Shown in pieces: positions 53,374-62,562 of a stretch of DNA of 64,000 bases. The stretch spans positions 1,426,001-1,490,000 of the forward strand of contig NZ_JAGIOH010000001.1 in NCBI RefSeq assembly GCF_017876625.1, read 5' to 3'. Positions within the stretch are counted from its first letter, which is position 1. Each line of letters opens with the position of its first letter. Origin of the DNA: Streptomyces syringium (lineage in GTDB: Bacteria; Actinomycetota; Actinomycetes; Streptomycetales; Streptomycetaceae). Position numbers and translations under genes: made by a program. Under the pieces are notes generated by a model that had not been told where the DNA came from, did no database searches, and worked only from the letters and a program-made list of their open reading frames with translations.

Positions 53374-54657
53374 GTGGTCAACCCATGGCTGGCGTTGGCG
53401 TCGGGTGCGGATCCCGCCGAGCGGTGTGCCCTGGTCAGGAGCGCCCACGAGGACTTCACGGCTGGGGGCGCGCTGAACGACCGGGTCCGCCGGGTGGTCG
53501 CCGACTCCTGGCGGCGCTCCGCCGCGGCGCTGCCCGGACCGGAGTTCGTCACCCCGGTCGAGATGGGTGACGCCGAGCTGGCGGACTACCGCGGGGCGCA
53601 TCCGCTGGCGCGCGCGATGCCGCTCGTCCGCGAGCTGCTCGGCTCGATCGCCGACGACGGGCGGCATCTGCTCGCGGTCTGCGACGCGTCGGGCCGGATG
53701 CTGTGGGTGGAGGGGCACCGGGGCGTCCGGGACCGGGCCGAGGCCATGAACTTCGTCCCCGGCGCCCGCTGGGACGAGCGGCACGCGGGGACGAACGCGC
53801 CGGGCACGGCCCTCGCCCTGGACCACGCGGTGCAGATCTTCGCCACCGAGCACTACAACCGGCTCGTCCAGCCGTGGACCTGCGCCGCCGCGCCCGTGCA
53901 CGACCCGCGCACCGGCCGGCTGCTCGGGGCGATCGACATCACCGGCGGCGACCATCTGGCGGCCCCGCACAGCCTGGCGCTGGTCCAGGCGACGGCGCGG
54001 GCCGCCGAGGCGCAGCTGACGACGCCGGCCCCCGCGCCCGGGCTCGCCCTGTCGGCACTGGGCCGGGACGAGGCCCTGCTGGTGGCGGACGGGCGCCGAT
54101 TACGGCTGGGCCGCCGGCACAGCGAGATCCTGGTCCTGCTGGCCGGCCACCCCGACGGGCTGACGGGCGACCAGCTGTCGTGCGCGCTGTACGGCGAGCG
54201 CCCGGTGCCGCCGGTGACCCTGCGGGCGGAGCTGTCGCGGCTGCGGCGGCTGGTGGGCCCGCTGCTCGCTTCCCGCCCGTACCGCCTGTACGGGCCGGTG
54301 GAGACGGATACCGCGCGGGTGGAGCGCGAGCTGACGTCGGGTGACCTCCGGGCGGCGGTGCGCGCGTACGTCGGCCCCCTGCTGCCGGCGTCGGAGGCGC
54401 CGGGGGTCCGCCGGATGCGACGACTGCTGGAGGACCGGCTGCGGCGCGCGGTCCTGGGCGGCGGGGACGCGGCCGCGCTCCGGATGTGGGCCGACAGCCC
54501 GTGGGGCGAGGAGGACCTGGAGGTGTGGGAGCGGCTGTTGGCCGCGCTGCCGGAGAGCGCGCCGCAGCGGGGGGCGGTGGCCACGCGGGCCCGCCGCCTG
54601 CGCGAGGCGTACGCCCCCGGCGCGGGGGCAACGTTCGGGCAACCTCCCCGGCACTAG
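53374..54657 (+). CDS. GAF-domain transcriptional regulator of the aldehyde dehydrogenase
   Basis: The 427-residue protein has an N-terminal GAF domain ([48 protein letters not shown] is its conserved stretch), a middle linker, and a C-terminal winged-helix region ([27 protein letters not shown] and [15 protein letters not shown]). It resembles AcoR-like regulators that lack the AAA domain and are encoded directly before acetaldehyde dehydrogenases in Streptomyces. A GTG at 53374 has AGGAGGG five bases upstream. It is likely the activator of the next gene. Confidence 0.88.
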   Translation: MVNPWLALASGADPAERCALVRSAHEDFTAGGALNDRVRRVVADSWRRSAAALPGPEFVTPVEMGDAELADYRGAHPLARAMPLVRELLGSIADDGRHLLAVCDASGRMLWVEGHRGVRDRAEAMNFVPGARWDERHAGTNAPGTALALDHAVQIFATEHYNRLVQPWTCAAAPVHDPRTGRLLGAIDITGGDHLAAPHSLALVQATARAAEAQLTTPAPAPGLALSALGRDEALLVADGRRLRLGRRHSEILVLLAGHPDGLTGDQLSCALYGERPVPPVTLRAELSRLRRLVGPLLASRPYRLYGPVETDTARVERELTSGDLRAAVRAYVGPLLPASEAPGVRRMRRLLEDRLRRAVLGGGDAAALRMWADSPWGEEDLEVWERLLAALPESAPQRGAVATRARRLREAYAPGAGATFGQPPRH

Positions 54658-54716
54658 CTTCCTGCCGGTCGCCGTCCGCGTCGGGAGCGGGCGGCAGCGA
54701 ACCGGAAGGCCGCCCC

Positions 54717-56240
54717 ATGACCCGCTACGCCAACCCCGGAACCCCCGAGGCGATCGTCTCCTACCGTCCCCGGTACGACCACTGGATCGGCGGCGAGTAC
54801 GTGCCGCCGAAGCAGGGCCGGTACTTCGAGAACCCGACCCCGGTGAACGGACAGCCGTTCACCGAGATCGCGCGCGGCACGGCCGAGGACGTCGAACGGG
54901 CCCTGGACGCGGCCCACGCGGCCGCCCCCGCCTGGGGCCGCACCTCCCCCGCCGAACGCGCCCTCCTGCTGAACCGCATAGCCGACCGCATGGAGAACAA
55001 CCTCGAACTCCTCGCCGTCGCGGAGTCCTGGGAGAACGGCAAACCGGTCCGCGAGACCCTCGCCGCCGACATCCCGCTCGCCATCGACCACTTCCGCTAC
55101 TTCGCGGGCGCGATCCGCGCCCAGGAGGGCGGCCTCTCCCAGATCGACGAGGACACGGTCGCCTACCACTTCCACGAGCCGCTCGGCGTCGTCGCCCAGA
55201 TCATCCCCTGGAACTTCCCCATTCTGATGGCCGCGTGGAAGCTCGCCCCGGCCCTGGCCACGGGCAACGCCGTCGTCCTGAAGCCCGCGGAGCAGACCCC
55301 GGCGTCGATCCACGTCTGGCTGGACCTGGTGGCCGACCTGCTGCCGCCGGGCGTGGTGAACATCGTCAACGGCTTCGGCGTCGAGGCCGGCAAACCGCTC
55401 GCCTCCAGCCCCCGCGTCGCGAAGATCTCCTTCACCGGCGAGACGACGACGGGCCGCCTGATCATGCAGTACGCGTCGGAGAACATCATCCCGGTCACCC
55501 TCGAACTGGGCGGCAAGAGCCCGAACATCTTCTTCGACGACGTCTCGGCCGCCGACGACGACTTCCTCGACAAGGCCCTCGAAGGCTTCACGATGTTCGC
55601 CCTCAACCAGGGCGAGGTCTGCACCTGCCCCTCCCGCGCCCTGATCCAGCGAGGCCACTACGCCGCCTTCCTGGAAGCGGCCACGGCCCGCACCGAAGCG
55701 ATCCTCCCGGGCCACCCCCTGGACACCGACACGATGATCGGCGCCCAGGCCTCCAACGACCAGCTGGAGAAGATCCTCTCCTACCTCGACATCGGCAGGC
55801 AGGAAGGCGCCCGGGTCCGCACCGGCGGCGCCCGCGCCGACCTCGGCGGCGAACTCGCGGGCGGCTACTACGTCCAGCCCACCATCTTCGAGGGCGACAA
55901 CCGCATGCGGGTCTTCCAGGAGGAGATCTTCGGCCCGGTGGTGGCGGTGGCACCCTTCACCGACTTCGACGACGCGATCCACACGGCCAACGACACCCTC
56001 TACGGCCTGGGCGCCGGTGTCTGGACCCGCAACGGCACCACGGCCTACCGAGCAGGCCGAGCCATCCAGGCCGGCCGCGTCTGGACCAACTGCTACCACG
56101 CGTACCCGGCCCATGCTGCATTTGGCGGCTACAAGCAGTCGGGCATCGGACGGGAGAACCACCGGCTGATGCTGGACCACTACCAGCAGACGAAGAACTT
56201 GTTGGTCTCGTACTCCCCGAAGAAGCTGGGCTTCTTCTAG
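54717..56240 (+). CDS. NAD-dependent aldehyde dehydrogenase (acetaldehyde dehydrogenase, AcoD-like)
   Basis: The 507-residue enzyme has the [18 protein letters not shown] cofactor segment, the general base Glu in LELGGKSPN and the catalytic Cys302 in [10 protein letters not shown]; the [17 protein letters not shown] tail matches AcoD/ExaC-type enzymes. It oxidises acetaldehyde or other short aldehydes to the acid. It starts 59 bases after the GAF regulator. Homologues are usually followed directly by DUF779; here that gene lies 3.5 kb away, beyond an inserted segment. Confidence 0.96.
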   Translation: MTRYANPGTPEAIVSYRPRYDHWIGGEYVPPKQGRYFENPTPVNGQPFTEIARGTAEDVERALDAAHAAAPAWGRTSPAERALLLNRIADRMENNLELLAVAESWENGKPVRETLAADIPLAIDHFRYFAGAIRAQEGGLSQIDEDTVAYHFHEPLGVVAQIIPWNFPILMAAWKLAPALATGNAVVLKPAEQTPASIHVWLDLVADLLPPGVVNIVNGFGVEAGKPLASSPRVAKISFTGETTTGRLIMQYASENIIPVTLELGGKSPNIFFDDVSAADDDFLDKALEGFTMFALNQGEVCTCPSRALIQRGHYAAFLEAATARTEAILPGHPLDTDTMIGAQASNDQLEKILSYLDIGRQEGARVRTGGARADLGGELAGGYYVQPTIFEGDNRMRVFQEEIFGPVVAVAPFTDFDDAIHTANDTLYGLGAGVWTRNGTTAYRAGRAIQAGRVWTNCYHAYPAHAAFGGYKQSGIGRENHRLMLDHYQQTKNLLVSYSPKKLGFF

Positions 56241-56289
56241 AGGCGCGAACAAGGCGCCTGAGCTGGGCTTATGCCCGTTCGGGCGCCTT
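56229..56289. repeat. Hairpin repeat, copy 1 (terminator-like)
   Basis: AAGGCGCC (56251-56258) pairs with GGCGCCTT (56282-56289) around a nested GGGC-TTAT-GCCC. The region from 56229, including the end of the dehydrogenase gene, is closely similar to 57450-57509. It is placed to end transcription of the dehydrogenase. Confidence 0.8.
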
Positions 56290-56397
56290 CCGCCCGCCCT
56301 CTCGATGAGGCGGTTGGCCTGCTCCCGGACGCCGTCCGGGAACTTGGCGCCGTGGCGGAAAAGGAGTAGCTCCTCCGCGCCGTGAGGTCCGCGCTCA

Positions 56398-57054
56398 TCA
56401 CATGTCCCGTTCCTGGTCCGCCCCGGCGGGCCCGGCGATGGCTGCCCGCCCCACGCCGGGAACGAACCGCCCGACCACTGCGGTGTACTCGAGATAGGCG
56501 GTGCCGTGCGTCCGTGCCAGGTAGGGCTCCTCGACATACCGCACTTGGAGCTCGACACCGGCGAACACGAAGAGCAGGGCCAGTAGTTGGAGCCAGCTGG
56601 GCACCATGCCCACCATGCCCGTCAGGGCAGTGAGCAGCGCGGTGTAGATGGGATTGCGCATCAGTCCGAACACCCCGCTCGTCACCAGCGCCGTGCGCTC
56701 GCCCGTGTCGACACCGATCCGCCAGGAGCGGCCCATCGCCTGCTGCGCGGCGAACACCCCGGCGAACCCGACGACGGCGACTGCCAGCCCCATGCCGAAC
56801 ACCGGCACGACGTCCAGCTCTTCCGCCGGGCTCACCAGCCCGAGCACGGCGAGCACCGGAGCCCACGCCCCCAGCACCAGTCCTGCGCCCGTGAGTATCT
56901 GCGACCACCACGGGAGAGTGCCCAGCGCCGGCGGGGTGTAGCGGTGGCCGTTGTCGCCGGTCGCGCGGTAATGCAGCCAGCTGCGTAGGCAGAGGTCGAC
57001 CACCCCTCCGGCCAAGTAGACGGACAGCGCCGTCCATCCGGTCCAGGTTTCCAC
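56398..57054 (-). CDS. Isoprenylcysteine carboxyl methyltransferase-like membrane protein
   Basis: The product is about 218 residues with five membrane helices (WTALSVYLAGGVVDLCLRS, SQILTGAGLVLGAWAPVLAVLGLV, VPVFGMGLAVAVVGFAGVFAAQ, LLTALTGMVGMVPSWLQLLALLFVF). The SAM-binding signature of the ICMT/PEMT family is present: SGVFGLMRNPIYTALL, and later VRYVEEPYLARTHGTAYLEYTAVVGRFVPG. It methylates a lipid or prenylated substrate; which one is unknown. The GTG at 57054 has AGAGGAA 9 nt upstream; a GTG at 57063 is too close to it. It lies in the segment separating the dehydrogenase from DUF779. Confidence 0.9.
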   Translation of the reverse strand: METWTGWTALSVYLAGGVVDLCLRSWLHYRATGDNGHRYTPPALGTLPWWSQILTGAGLVLGAWAPVLAVLGLVSPAEELDVVPVFGMGLAVAVVGFAGVFAAQQAMGRSWRIGVDTGERTALVTSGVFGLMRNPIYTALLTALTGMVGMVPSWLQLLALLFVFAGVELQVRYVEEPYLARTHGTAYLEYTAVVGRFVPGVGRAAIAGPAGADQERDM

Positions 57055-57449
57055 CCTTGCCACTTCCTCTTCACGCTTCGCTCAGGACGCTCCTGCCGCC
57101 ATGGGTCACAGGGCCGCGCCCCTTATCTCCCGGTCCAGCCGCCGGGCCGCCGGAGCAAACTGCGAGGAGTACGGCACACGTGCCCGGGTCGTCACCGCCG
57201 TTGTGGTGACCTACACCACCAGGATGCGTGAGTCCAGGCCGCTTCGTGGTGATGACATCGTTCGGGTGACACGGTTTCACCCTCGGACACGTGCTTCTGC
57301 GGGTCTGTACACCTGAGCGGTGCCGCGGTGGAGATCCCCAGCGAGTCCGCACCCTGGCCGCGGAGGGATGCCCCGCGCCTGGCCGCCGTCGACTCCAACG
57401 CCCACGCGATCCTCCGGGAAGCACCGCGGCCGGCGCCTGGGCGGCCACT
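57055..57449. other. Gene-free stretch in the inserted segment
   Basis: No frame here has convincing codon bias together with a ribosome site. It probably carries the promoter of the reverse-strand methyltransferase gene. The DNA is less GC-biased than the core genes. Confidence 0.45.
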
Positions 57450-57509
57450 GGCTTCTTCCAGAGACGCGCAAAAGGCGCCTGAACTGGGCTTTTGCCCGTC
57501 AGGCGCCTT
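57450..57509. repeat. Hairpin repeat, copy 2
   Basis: AAGGCGCCTGA (57472-57482) and TCAGGCGCCTT (57499-57509) pair perfectly around GGGC-TTTT-GCCC. The preceding GGCTTCTTC-AGAG-CGCG stretch matches copy 1. Here it is not attached to any gene end in the sense direction and lies past the stop of the small secreted-protein gene on the reverse strand, for which it may terminate transcription. Confidence 0.8.
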
Positions 57510-57591
57510 CCTCCCGGCGCGCACGAACTGCGGCGGAATGGGCACAGGCCCAGTCGCGGCAGCCGCCGCCTCGTACCGGCCGCGAGGCCGC

Positions 57592-57849
57592 CTAGGCGGC
57601 GTTGTCCGCGCCGTTCAGTCCGTTGCTGGTCTGCATGGTGGTGCAGGTCGCCGCGTCGACGACGGAACCGATGAGCTTGTTGCCCTGCTGTGCGACGTCA
57701 TTGGAGAGGTTCCCGTTCGTGTTCGCCGACCTCGCATCGGAGCAGCGGATCGTGTCCGCCGCAGCGGTACCGGACGTGAGGAACCCCAGGGCACCCGTGA
57801 GGACTCCGGCGCTCACGGCGATCACGACGGTCTTGGTGAACTTCTTCAT
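57592..57849 (-). CDS. Small secreted peptide with two cysteines
   Basis: The 85-residue product has a signal peptide (MKKFTKTVVIAVSAGVLTGALGFLTSGTAAA) and a mature part of about 55 residues rich in Asn, Ser, Thr and Asp with two Cys (IRCSDARS, ATCTTMQT) that could form a disulfide. The ATG at 57849 has GGAGG 9 nt upstream. The composition resembles chaplin- or rodlin-like surface peptides, but the chaplin hydrophobic domain is absent. Function unknown. Confidence 0.82.
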   Translation of the reverse strand: MKKFTKTVVIAVSAGVLTGALGFLTSGTAAADTIRCSDARSANTNGNLSNDVAQQGNKLIGSVVDAATCTTMQTSNGLNGADNAA

Positions 57850-58104
57850 GTCTACGGGCCTCCAGCCGCTCGCCGCTCCTGGACCACCCAGACTGCGACG
57901 AGGTGTTAACCGTTCGCGCGCGGGCGGCGTTATGGCCGACAACCCGAACGACGGATCATCATTTCTTGGCTGACCGCCCCCCAGGGCGTACACCTGAAGC
58001 CGCTGGGATCACACGATTAAGCGACTGGCGACTGCGGAGTGAGCACGGTGCGGCACGCAGGGTTACGGTTGCCCGCCTGACGTCCCCCTTCCTCAAGGAG
58101 AAGC
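57850..58104. other. Divergent promoter region of the two secreted-protein genes
   Basis: This 255-bp gap between divergent starts is AT-richer than core DNA. It should hold promoters for both the secreted peptide and the glycine-rich protein. No motif was recognised with confidence. Confidence 0.4.
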
Positions 58105-59310
58105 GTGTCGCGCCGTTCCCTCCCGGTCGTGCTGGGTTCCGCCCTGTCCGGTCCTCATCGCCATCGCCCCTCATGCTCACGGCGCCGTGGCCTCCACGCC
58201 GCCTCCGCGGTACTGGCGTTGACCGCATCCCTGCTGCCGCTGGGGATCGCCACACCAGCAGAGGCCGCCTCGGGAAAGAAAGTGTTCACCACTCCCGGTC
58301 AGTACAAGTTCACCGTGCCGGCGAACGTCGATGAGGTCATCATCGAGCTCTGGGGAGCCGGCGGTGGCGGTGGAGGCGGGGGTGGCGGCGGCACCGGTGC
58401 GGGCGGCGGCGGGGGCGGCGGCGGTTCCCGCTCGTTCACCCAGAACGCCGGGGGCGGAGGGGGCGGCGGCGGTGGCGGAGCCGGTGGCGGGGGTGGCGGC
58501 GGCGGTGGCACCGGCGGCTACCTCAAGTGCCGCTTGACATCTTTCTCGCCATTCACCGTGACCGTGGGCACAGGCGGCGGCGGGCACGGCGCAGGCACGA
58601 GCCCCGAAGGCGGGCAGTGGGGCAGCGGCGGCAGCGGCAGTCACCTGATGCCCGGCGGCGGTGGCAACGGGCACGACGGTGTGGCCGGACGGAAAGCCTC
58701 CGGCGACGGAACCGCCGGCGGCGCCAGCTCGGCAGGCGCTTGGCAGGCCCTCGGCGGTCATGGCGGGAAACCCGGCGCGGGCGGTGGCGGCGGGCACGGC
58801 GGAGGCGGCGGCTACGGCGGCGAGAAGAACGGCGGCCGTGGTGGCGGTGGGAAGGGTGCCACGACAACAGGGCAGGGAGGCTCGGGCGGCCAAGGGGGCG
58901 GAACGAGTTACGGCAATTACCACCCGCAATGCCAGGCCCTCGAAACCAAAGCCGGTGTCACAGGCGGCAAGGGCGGCAGCGGATCCGCAGGCCGCTCCGG
59001 CGAGGCAGGGGAAAGAGGGGAAGGAATCGGCAACCGGCGGTCCCGCGGCCGGGAAGGTGGCGGTTCGGGCAACGGAGGCTCCCCGGGCAAGGGTGCCACG
59101 GCGACCTACGGCGCGGGTGGCGACGGCGGCGCAGGAGGACGCGGCGGGCACGGTGGGGCGGGAGGCGCGGGCGGCTGCTACGAACCCAACGTCGGCACCG
59201 CCGCAGGGGACTGCCACCACGGCGCCGATGCCGGCTACGGCCCGTCAGGCGATGCCGGGACCGCAGGCTCCAGCGGCAAAGACGGAGCGGTCATCATCAC
59301 CTGGACCTGA
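58105..59310 (+). CDS. Secreted polyglycine-rich protein with phage-adhesin-like N-domain
   Basis: The 401-residue product has a long signal sequence (RRRGLHAASAVLALTASLLPLGIATPAEA), then QYKFTVPANVDEVIIELWGAGGGG, the start of the glycine-rich domain found in phage tail tips and bacterial surface proteins. The remainder is very Gly-rich, up to 11 Gly in a row, with a few Cys (YLKCRL, HPQCQAL, GGCYEPN, GDCHHG) that may form disulfides, and ends GKDGAVIITWT as in this domain family. Such sequences form polyglycine-II sandwiches. A GTG at 58105 has AAGGAGAA just upstream. It may be a surface adhesin or sheath protein. Confidence 0.88.
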   Translation: MSRRSLPVVLGSALSGPHRHRPSCSRRRGLHAASAVLALTASLLPLGIATPAEAASGKKVFTTPGQYKFTVPANVDEVIIELWGAGGGGGGGGGGGTGAGGGGGGGGSRSFTQNAGGGGGGGGGGAGGGGGGGGGTGGYLKCRLTSFSPFTVTVGTGGGGHGAGTSPEGGQWGSGGSGSHLMPGGGGNGHDGVAGRKASGDGTAGGASSAGAWQALGGHGGKPGAGGGGGHGGGGGYGGEKNGGRGGGGKGATTTGQGGSGGQGGGTSYGNYHPQCQALETKAGVTGGKGGSGSAGRSGEAGERGEGIGNRRSRGREGGGSGNGGSPGKGATATYGAGGDGGAGGRGGHGGAGGAGGCYEPNVGTAAGDCHHGADAGYGPSGDAGTAGSSGKDGAVIITWT

Positions 59311-59710
59311 CCATGGGGGCGGCTGGTGGCGAAGGCACCCCCGCCCATCACACTCCACCCCACCACACTACGCCCCCGCATGGCCACCCTGCGTAACGTC
59401 CACAGGGCAAAGGCAGTCCCCGGCAGTCCGTCTCCATCCCCTGAGCTTCAGCCGTCGCTGAACGCTCCGGGACCGGGAGGACCTGCCGGGGGCCTGGCCA
59501 GAGCCAACAAGTGGTCACGCTCATCGACGAACGTCTTCGTCGACAGTGCGGCTCGCTCTGGTTTTCTGGTGTATTTGCTATTTTCCTCCCCATTTCGCCC
59601 AAGTCAAGAGGTAACCCCCACCTTCCTGCCCCTGGCGATCAGCGCGGCGTCCGGGGCAGGCTGTCGGGGTGCCCGGCGGGGGGTCGGGCCGGCTGGAGGA
59701 GGGGTGCGCG
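59311..59710. other. 400-bp gene-free stretch with AT-rich core
   Basis: No credible coding frame. Around 59563-59610 the sequence is notably AT-rich (TTTTCTGGTGTATTTGC), unlike the flanking core genes, and may mark the right edge of the inserted segment. Confidence 0.45.
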
Positions 59711-60166
59711 ATGAGCTCGATACGTGTCTCCCGGATCGCGCTCACGCCGGGCGCGGCACGGTTGCTGCGGCGGCTGAGTGCCGAGCACGGGCCGCTGATG
59801 TTCCATCAGTCCGGGGGGTGTTGTGACGGCAGCTCGCCGATGTGTTACCCGCGGGGAGAGTTCCGTACGGGTGCGTCCGATGTGCTGCTCGCGGAGTTGG
59901 ACGTCGAGGGGGTAGCGGAGGCGGTCGGCTTCTGGATGTCGGCCGACCAGTTCGAGCGGTGGCGCCACACCCACCTCACGGTGGATGTGGTGCCCGGGCG
60001 CGGCAGCGGGTTCTCGCTCGAGGCCCCCGAAGGGGTGCGGTTCCTGATCCGGTCGCGGTTGCTGACCGATGAGGAGACCCGGTTGCTGGAGGAGCGGGGC
60101 CCTCAGGTGGTCGCGTCCACGTGCGAGAGCGTGTGGAGGCGTTCCGGCGGGCCGGGGCGGGCGTAG
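59711..60166 (+). CDS. DUF779 protein, aldehyde-dehydrogenase partner
   Basis: The 151-residue protein has the DUF779 core: LMFHQSGGCCDGSSPMCYPRGEF, DVLLAELDVEGV, WMSADQFERWRHTHLTVDVVPGRGSGFSLE. DUF779 genes usually sit next to acetaldehyde dehydrogenase genes; the Cys-rich loop suggests metal or redox chemistry. The ATG at 59711 has GAGGAGGGG about 8 nt upstream. Its final 64 bases overlap the convergent GGDEF/EAL gene. Confidence 0.92.
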   Translation: MSSIRVSRIALTPGAARLLRRLSAEHGPLMFHQSGGCCDGSSPMCYPRGEFRTGASDVLLAELDVEGVAEAVGFWMSADQFERWRHTHLTVDVVPGRGSGFSLEAPEGVRFLIRSRLLTDEETRLLEERGPQVVASTCESVWRRSGGPGRA

Positions 60167-62562
60167 TACCAGCCCTGCGCGGTGTCGCAACCGAGTAACC
60201 GGAGATGGTCGGCTTGTATGCCGGTTTCCACGCCCTCGACCGTGACCGACAGATCGAGGGTGTGGGCGAGCGAGACGATGCCCTCCACGATCTTCACATC
60301 GACCGGGTCCGCGGGTGAGCACTGCATGCCGCGGGTGAACGAGCGGTCGAGCTTGAGGGTGCTGACGGGCAGTCGGCGCAGGTAGGAGAGGTTGGAGTAG
60401 CCCGTGCCGAAGTCGTCGAGGGCGATGTCGACGCCCATGTCGGCGAGTTGGCGCAAGGGGCGCAGCTCTTCCTCGTCGGCGCCGATGAGGGCGTTCTCGG
60501 TGACCTCCAGGCAGAGGGCCGAGGGGTCCAGGCCGGCGTTCTTCAGGACCGCGACCGTGTCGGGGACGAGGGAGGGGTAGCGGAGCTGGGACGGGGAGAG
60601 GTTGACGTTGACCCGCATCGGGCCCCGGCACATGCCCTCGCTGCGCCAGGCACGGGCCTGTCGGGCGGCTTCCTCCAGCACCCAGCGGCCGAGCGGCACG
60701 ATGAGGCCGGTGCTCTCGGCGAGCGGGATGAACTGGTCCGGACCGAGGACCCCGTGCAGCGGGTGCAGCCAGCGGACGAGCGCTTCCGCGCCGCGTACGG
60801 TGCCGTCGGTGAGCCGTACCAGCGGCTGGTACTCGATGAAGAACTCGCCGTTGTCGAGCGCCGCCGGCAGGCAGTTGGTGAGGCTGTGCCGGGCGATGAC
60901 GCGGGCGTCCGAGTCGGCGTCGGCGAGCTCGTAGCGGTTGCCGCCGGCGGCCTTGGCGCGGTACATGGTGATGTCGGCGCTGCGCAGCACCTCCGCGGCG
61001 CCCAGTTCGCCGGCCGGTCCTTCGACGATGCCTATGCTCGCCCGTACGGACAGGTCGCGGCCGTCGATGGTCACGGGCTCGGCGAGCGCGGCCAGCATCC
61101 GGCGGGCGAGGGCGGTCACGTCACTCTGCGCGGCGGGCCCGGTGACCAGGGCCACGAATTCGTCGCCGCCCAGGCGGGCGACGAGTTCGTCCGGCTCGGT
61201 GGCGCAGGAGCGCAGCCGTTCGGCGACGGCGAGGAGCAGTCGGTCGCCGACCGCGTGGCCAAGGCTGTCGTTGACGGCCTTGAAGCCGTCGAGGTCGAGG
61301 TAGCACAGGCCGAAGCGGGCGCCGTCGCCGCCGGGTTCGAGGGCCCGGTCGAGGCGCTCGAAGAACAGGGTGCGGTTGGGCAGGCCGGTGAGGGCGTCGT
61401 GGGTGGCCTCGTAGCGCAGCCGCTCGTGCAGCACGCGGCGCTCGGTGATGTCCTCCAGGAGCGCGAGCTGGTACTGGGGCTCGCCCGCGGCGTCACGGAG
61501 CAGGGAGACCGTGAGATCGGCCCACAGGACGCTGCCGTCGGTGCGGTAGTACGGCTTCTCGACGCGGTAGCGGTCACGGTCGCCGCGGACCAGCTCCCGG
61601 TACAGGCCCCAGACTTCGGGTGAGTCGTCGGGGTGCACCATCTCACCGACGTTGCGGCCCCTCACATGGTGTTCCATGCTGCCGAACATCCGGGTGAGGG
61701 CTTCGTTGACGTCCGTGATGCGGCCCTTGACGTCGGCGATGCCCACGCCGATGGCCGCGCCCTCGAACACCGCGCGGAACCGGGCCTCGCTCGTGTGCAG
61801 GGCCCGCTCGGTCTCGGCCGCCGCGGCGAGCGCCGCACGGGAGATCGCCTCCTGCTCGGCGAGGGTGCGCTCACGCAGGGCGCGGGCGAAGCCGGCGGCC
61901 ACGGCGTGCTGGAGGCGGGAGCAGCGGGCGCGGCTCTCCTCGGCGGGCATGGCGTCGTCGGGCGGGCAGTACAGCACCAGATAGGCGTCGATGACGTTGA
62001 GGATCAGCGGAAGGGCATCGGGGTCGGTGCAGTGCGCCTGGACCAGGGCGACGCCCACCTCGGCGGCGGGCCGGGGGTCGAAAGGCTGCGCGCGCAGGGT
62101 TTCGCTGAGCCGGCCCGCGAGCGGGACGAGGTAGTCCTCGAACTCGGCACGCGTCATGGACGTCGTCGTGGCCGGGTAGACGGCCCGGCTCCAGATCGCC
62201 GCGAACCGCTGGAGACGGTCGTCCCTCGCGGCGACGTCGCCGGACCTGCCCTCGTCGCCGGACCCCGTCGCGTCGCCGGCCGCGGCGACACCGCGGGGCC
62301 GCACGATGCCCACGCCCCCGTTCCCGCTTCCGCTCCCGCCTCCGTCAGGTTGCGCCCCGATGCCGCCCTCCCACGTCCCGCCCCCGCCGGACCTGCCCGT
62401 CGTACCGCCTGTTGCCCTGTCCATCGTCCTGTTCACGGCCTTATCCACGGCTATGTCCACGGCCTCGTCCAGGACCGTATGCCCGGTCCCGGTACGGACC
62501 CGCGGACCGCTTCTCCCCGCGCCGCCCCCGACCGGCGTTCTGACGCCCGGCGTCATGGTCAC
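60103..62562 (-). CDS. PAS-GGDEF-EAL cyclic-di-GMP signalling protein
   Basis: The 819-residue protein has a low-complexity N-terminal 110 residues, a helical region of about 130 residues, a PAS domain (FRAVFEGAAIGVGIADVKGRITDVNEAL), GGDEF (RLGGDEFVAL, intact) and EAL (YQPLVRLTDGTVRGAEALVRW, with LEVTENALI and DDFGTGYSNL, intact). It could make and degrade c-di-GMP, a key developmental messenger in Streptomyces. No membrane helix is seen. The GTG at 62562 overlaps the methyltransferase stop (GTGA). The long Gly/Thr-rich N-terminus could mean the true start lies further in. Confidence 0.94.
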   Translation of the reverse strand: MTMTPGVRTPVGGGAGRSGPRVRTGTGHTVLDEAVDIAVDKAVNRTMDRATGGTTGRSGGGGTWEGGIGAQPDGGGSGSGNGGVGIVRPRGVAAAGDATGSGDEGRSGDVAARDDRLQRFAAIWSRAVYPATTTSMTRAEFEDYLVPLAGRLSETLRAQPFDPRPAAEVGVALVQAHCTDPDALPLILNVIDAYLVLYCPPDDAMPAEESRARCSRLQHAVAAGFARALRERTLAEQEAISRAALAAAAETERALHTSEARFRAVFEGAAIGVGIADVKGRITDVNEALTRMFGSMEHHVRGRNVGEMVHPDDSPEVWGLYRELVRGDRDRYRVEKPYYRTDGSVLWADLTVSLLRDAAGEPQYQLALLEDITERRVLHERLRYEATHDALTGLPNRTLFFERLDRALEPGGDGARFGLCYLDLDGFKAVNDSLGHAVGDRLLLAVAERLRSCATEPDELVARLGGDEFVALVTGPAAQSDVTALARRMLAALAEPVTIDGRDLSVRASIGIVEGPAGELGAAEVLRSADITMYRAKAAGGNRYELADADSDARVIARHSLTNCLPAALDNGEFFIEYQPLVRLTDGTVRGAEALVRWLHPLHGVLGPDQFIPLAESTGLIVPLGRWVLEEAARQARAWRSEGMCRGPMRVNVNLSPSQLRYPSLVPDTVAVLKNAGLDPSALCLEVTENALIGADEEELRPLRQLADMGVDIALDDFGTGYSNLSYLRRLPVSTLKLDRSFTRGMQCSPADPVDVKIVEGIVSLAHTLDLSVTVEGVETGIQADHLRLLGCDTAQGWYYARPGPPERLHTLSHVDATT

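Noticed and set aside
57101..57316. 71-residue open frame in the inserted segment
   Set aside because: It lacks a ribosome site and codon bias, and the peptide has no recognisable feature.
58350..59300. Short-period repeats that could suggest a CRISPR array or minisatellite
   Set aside because: The repetition is GGC codon runs encoding polyglycine in a clear reading frame; no regular repeat-spacer structure exists.
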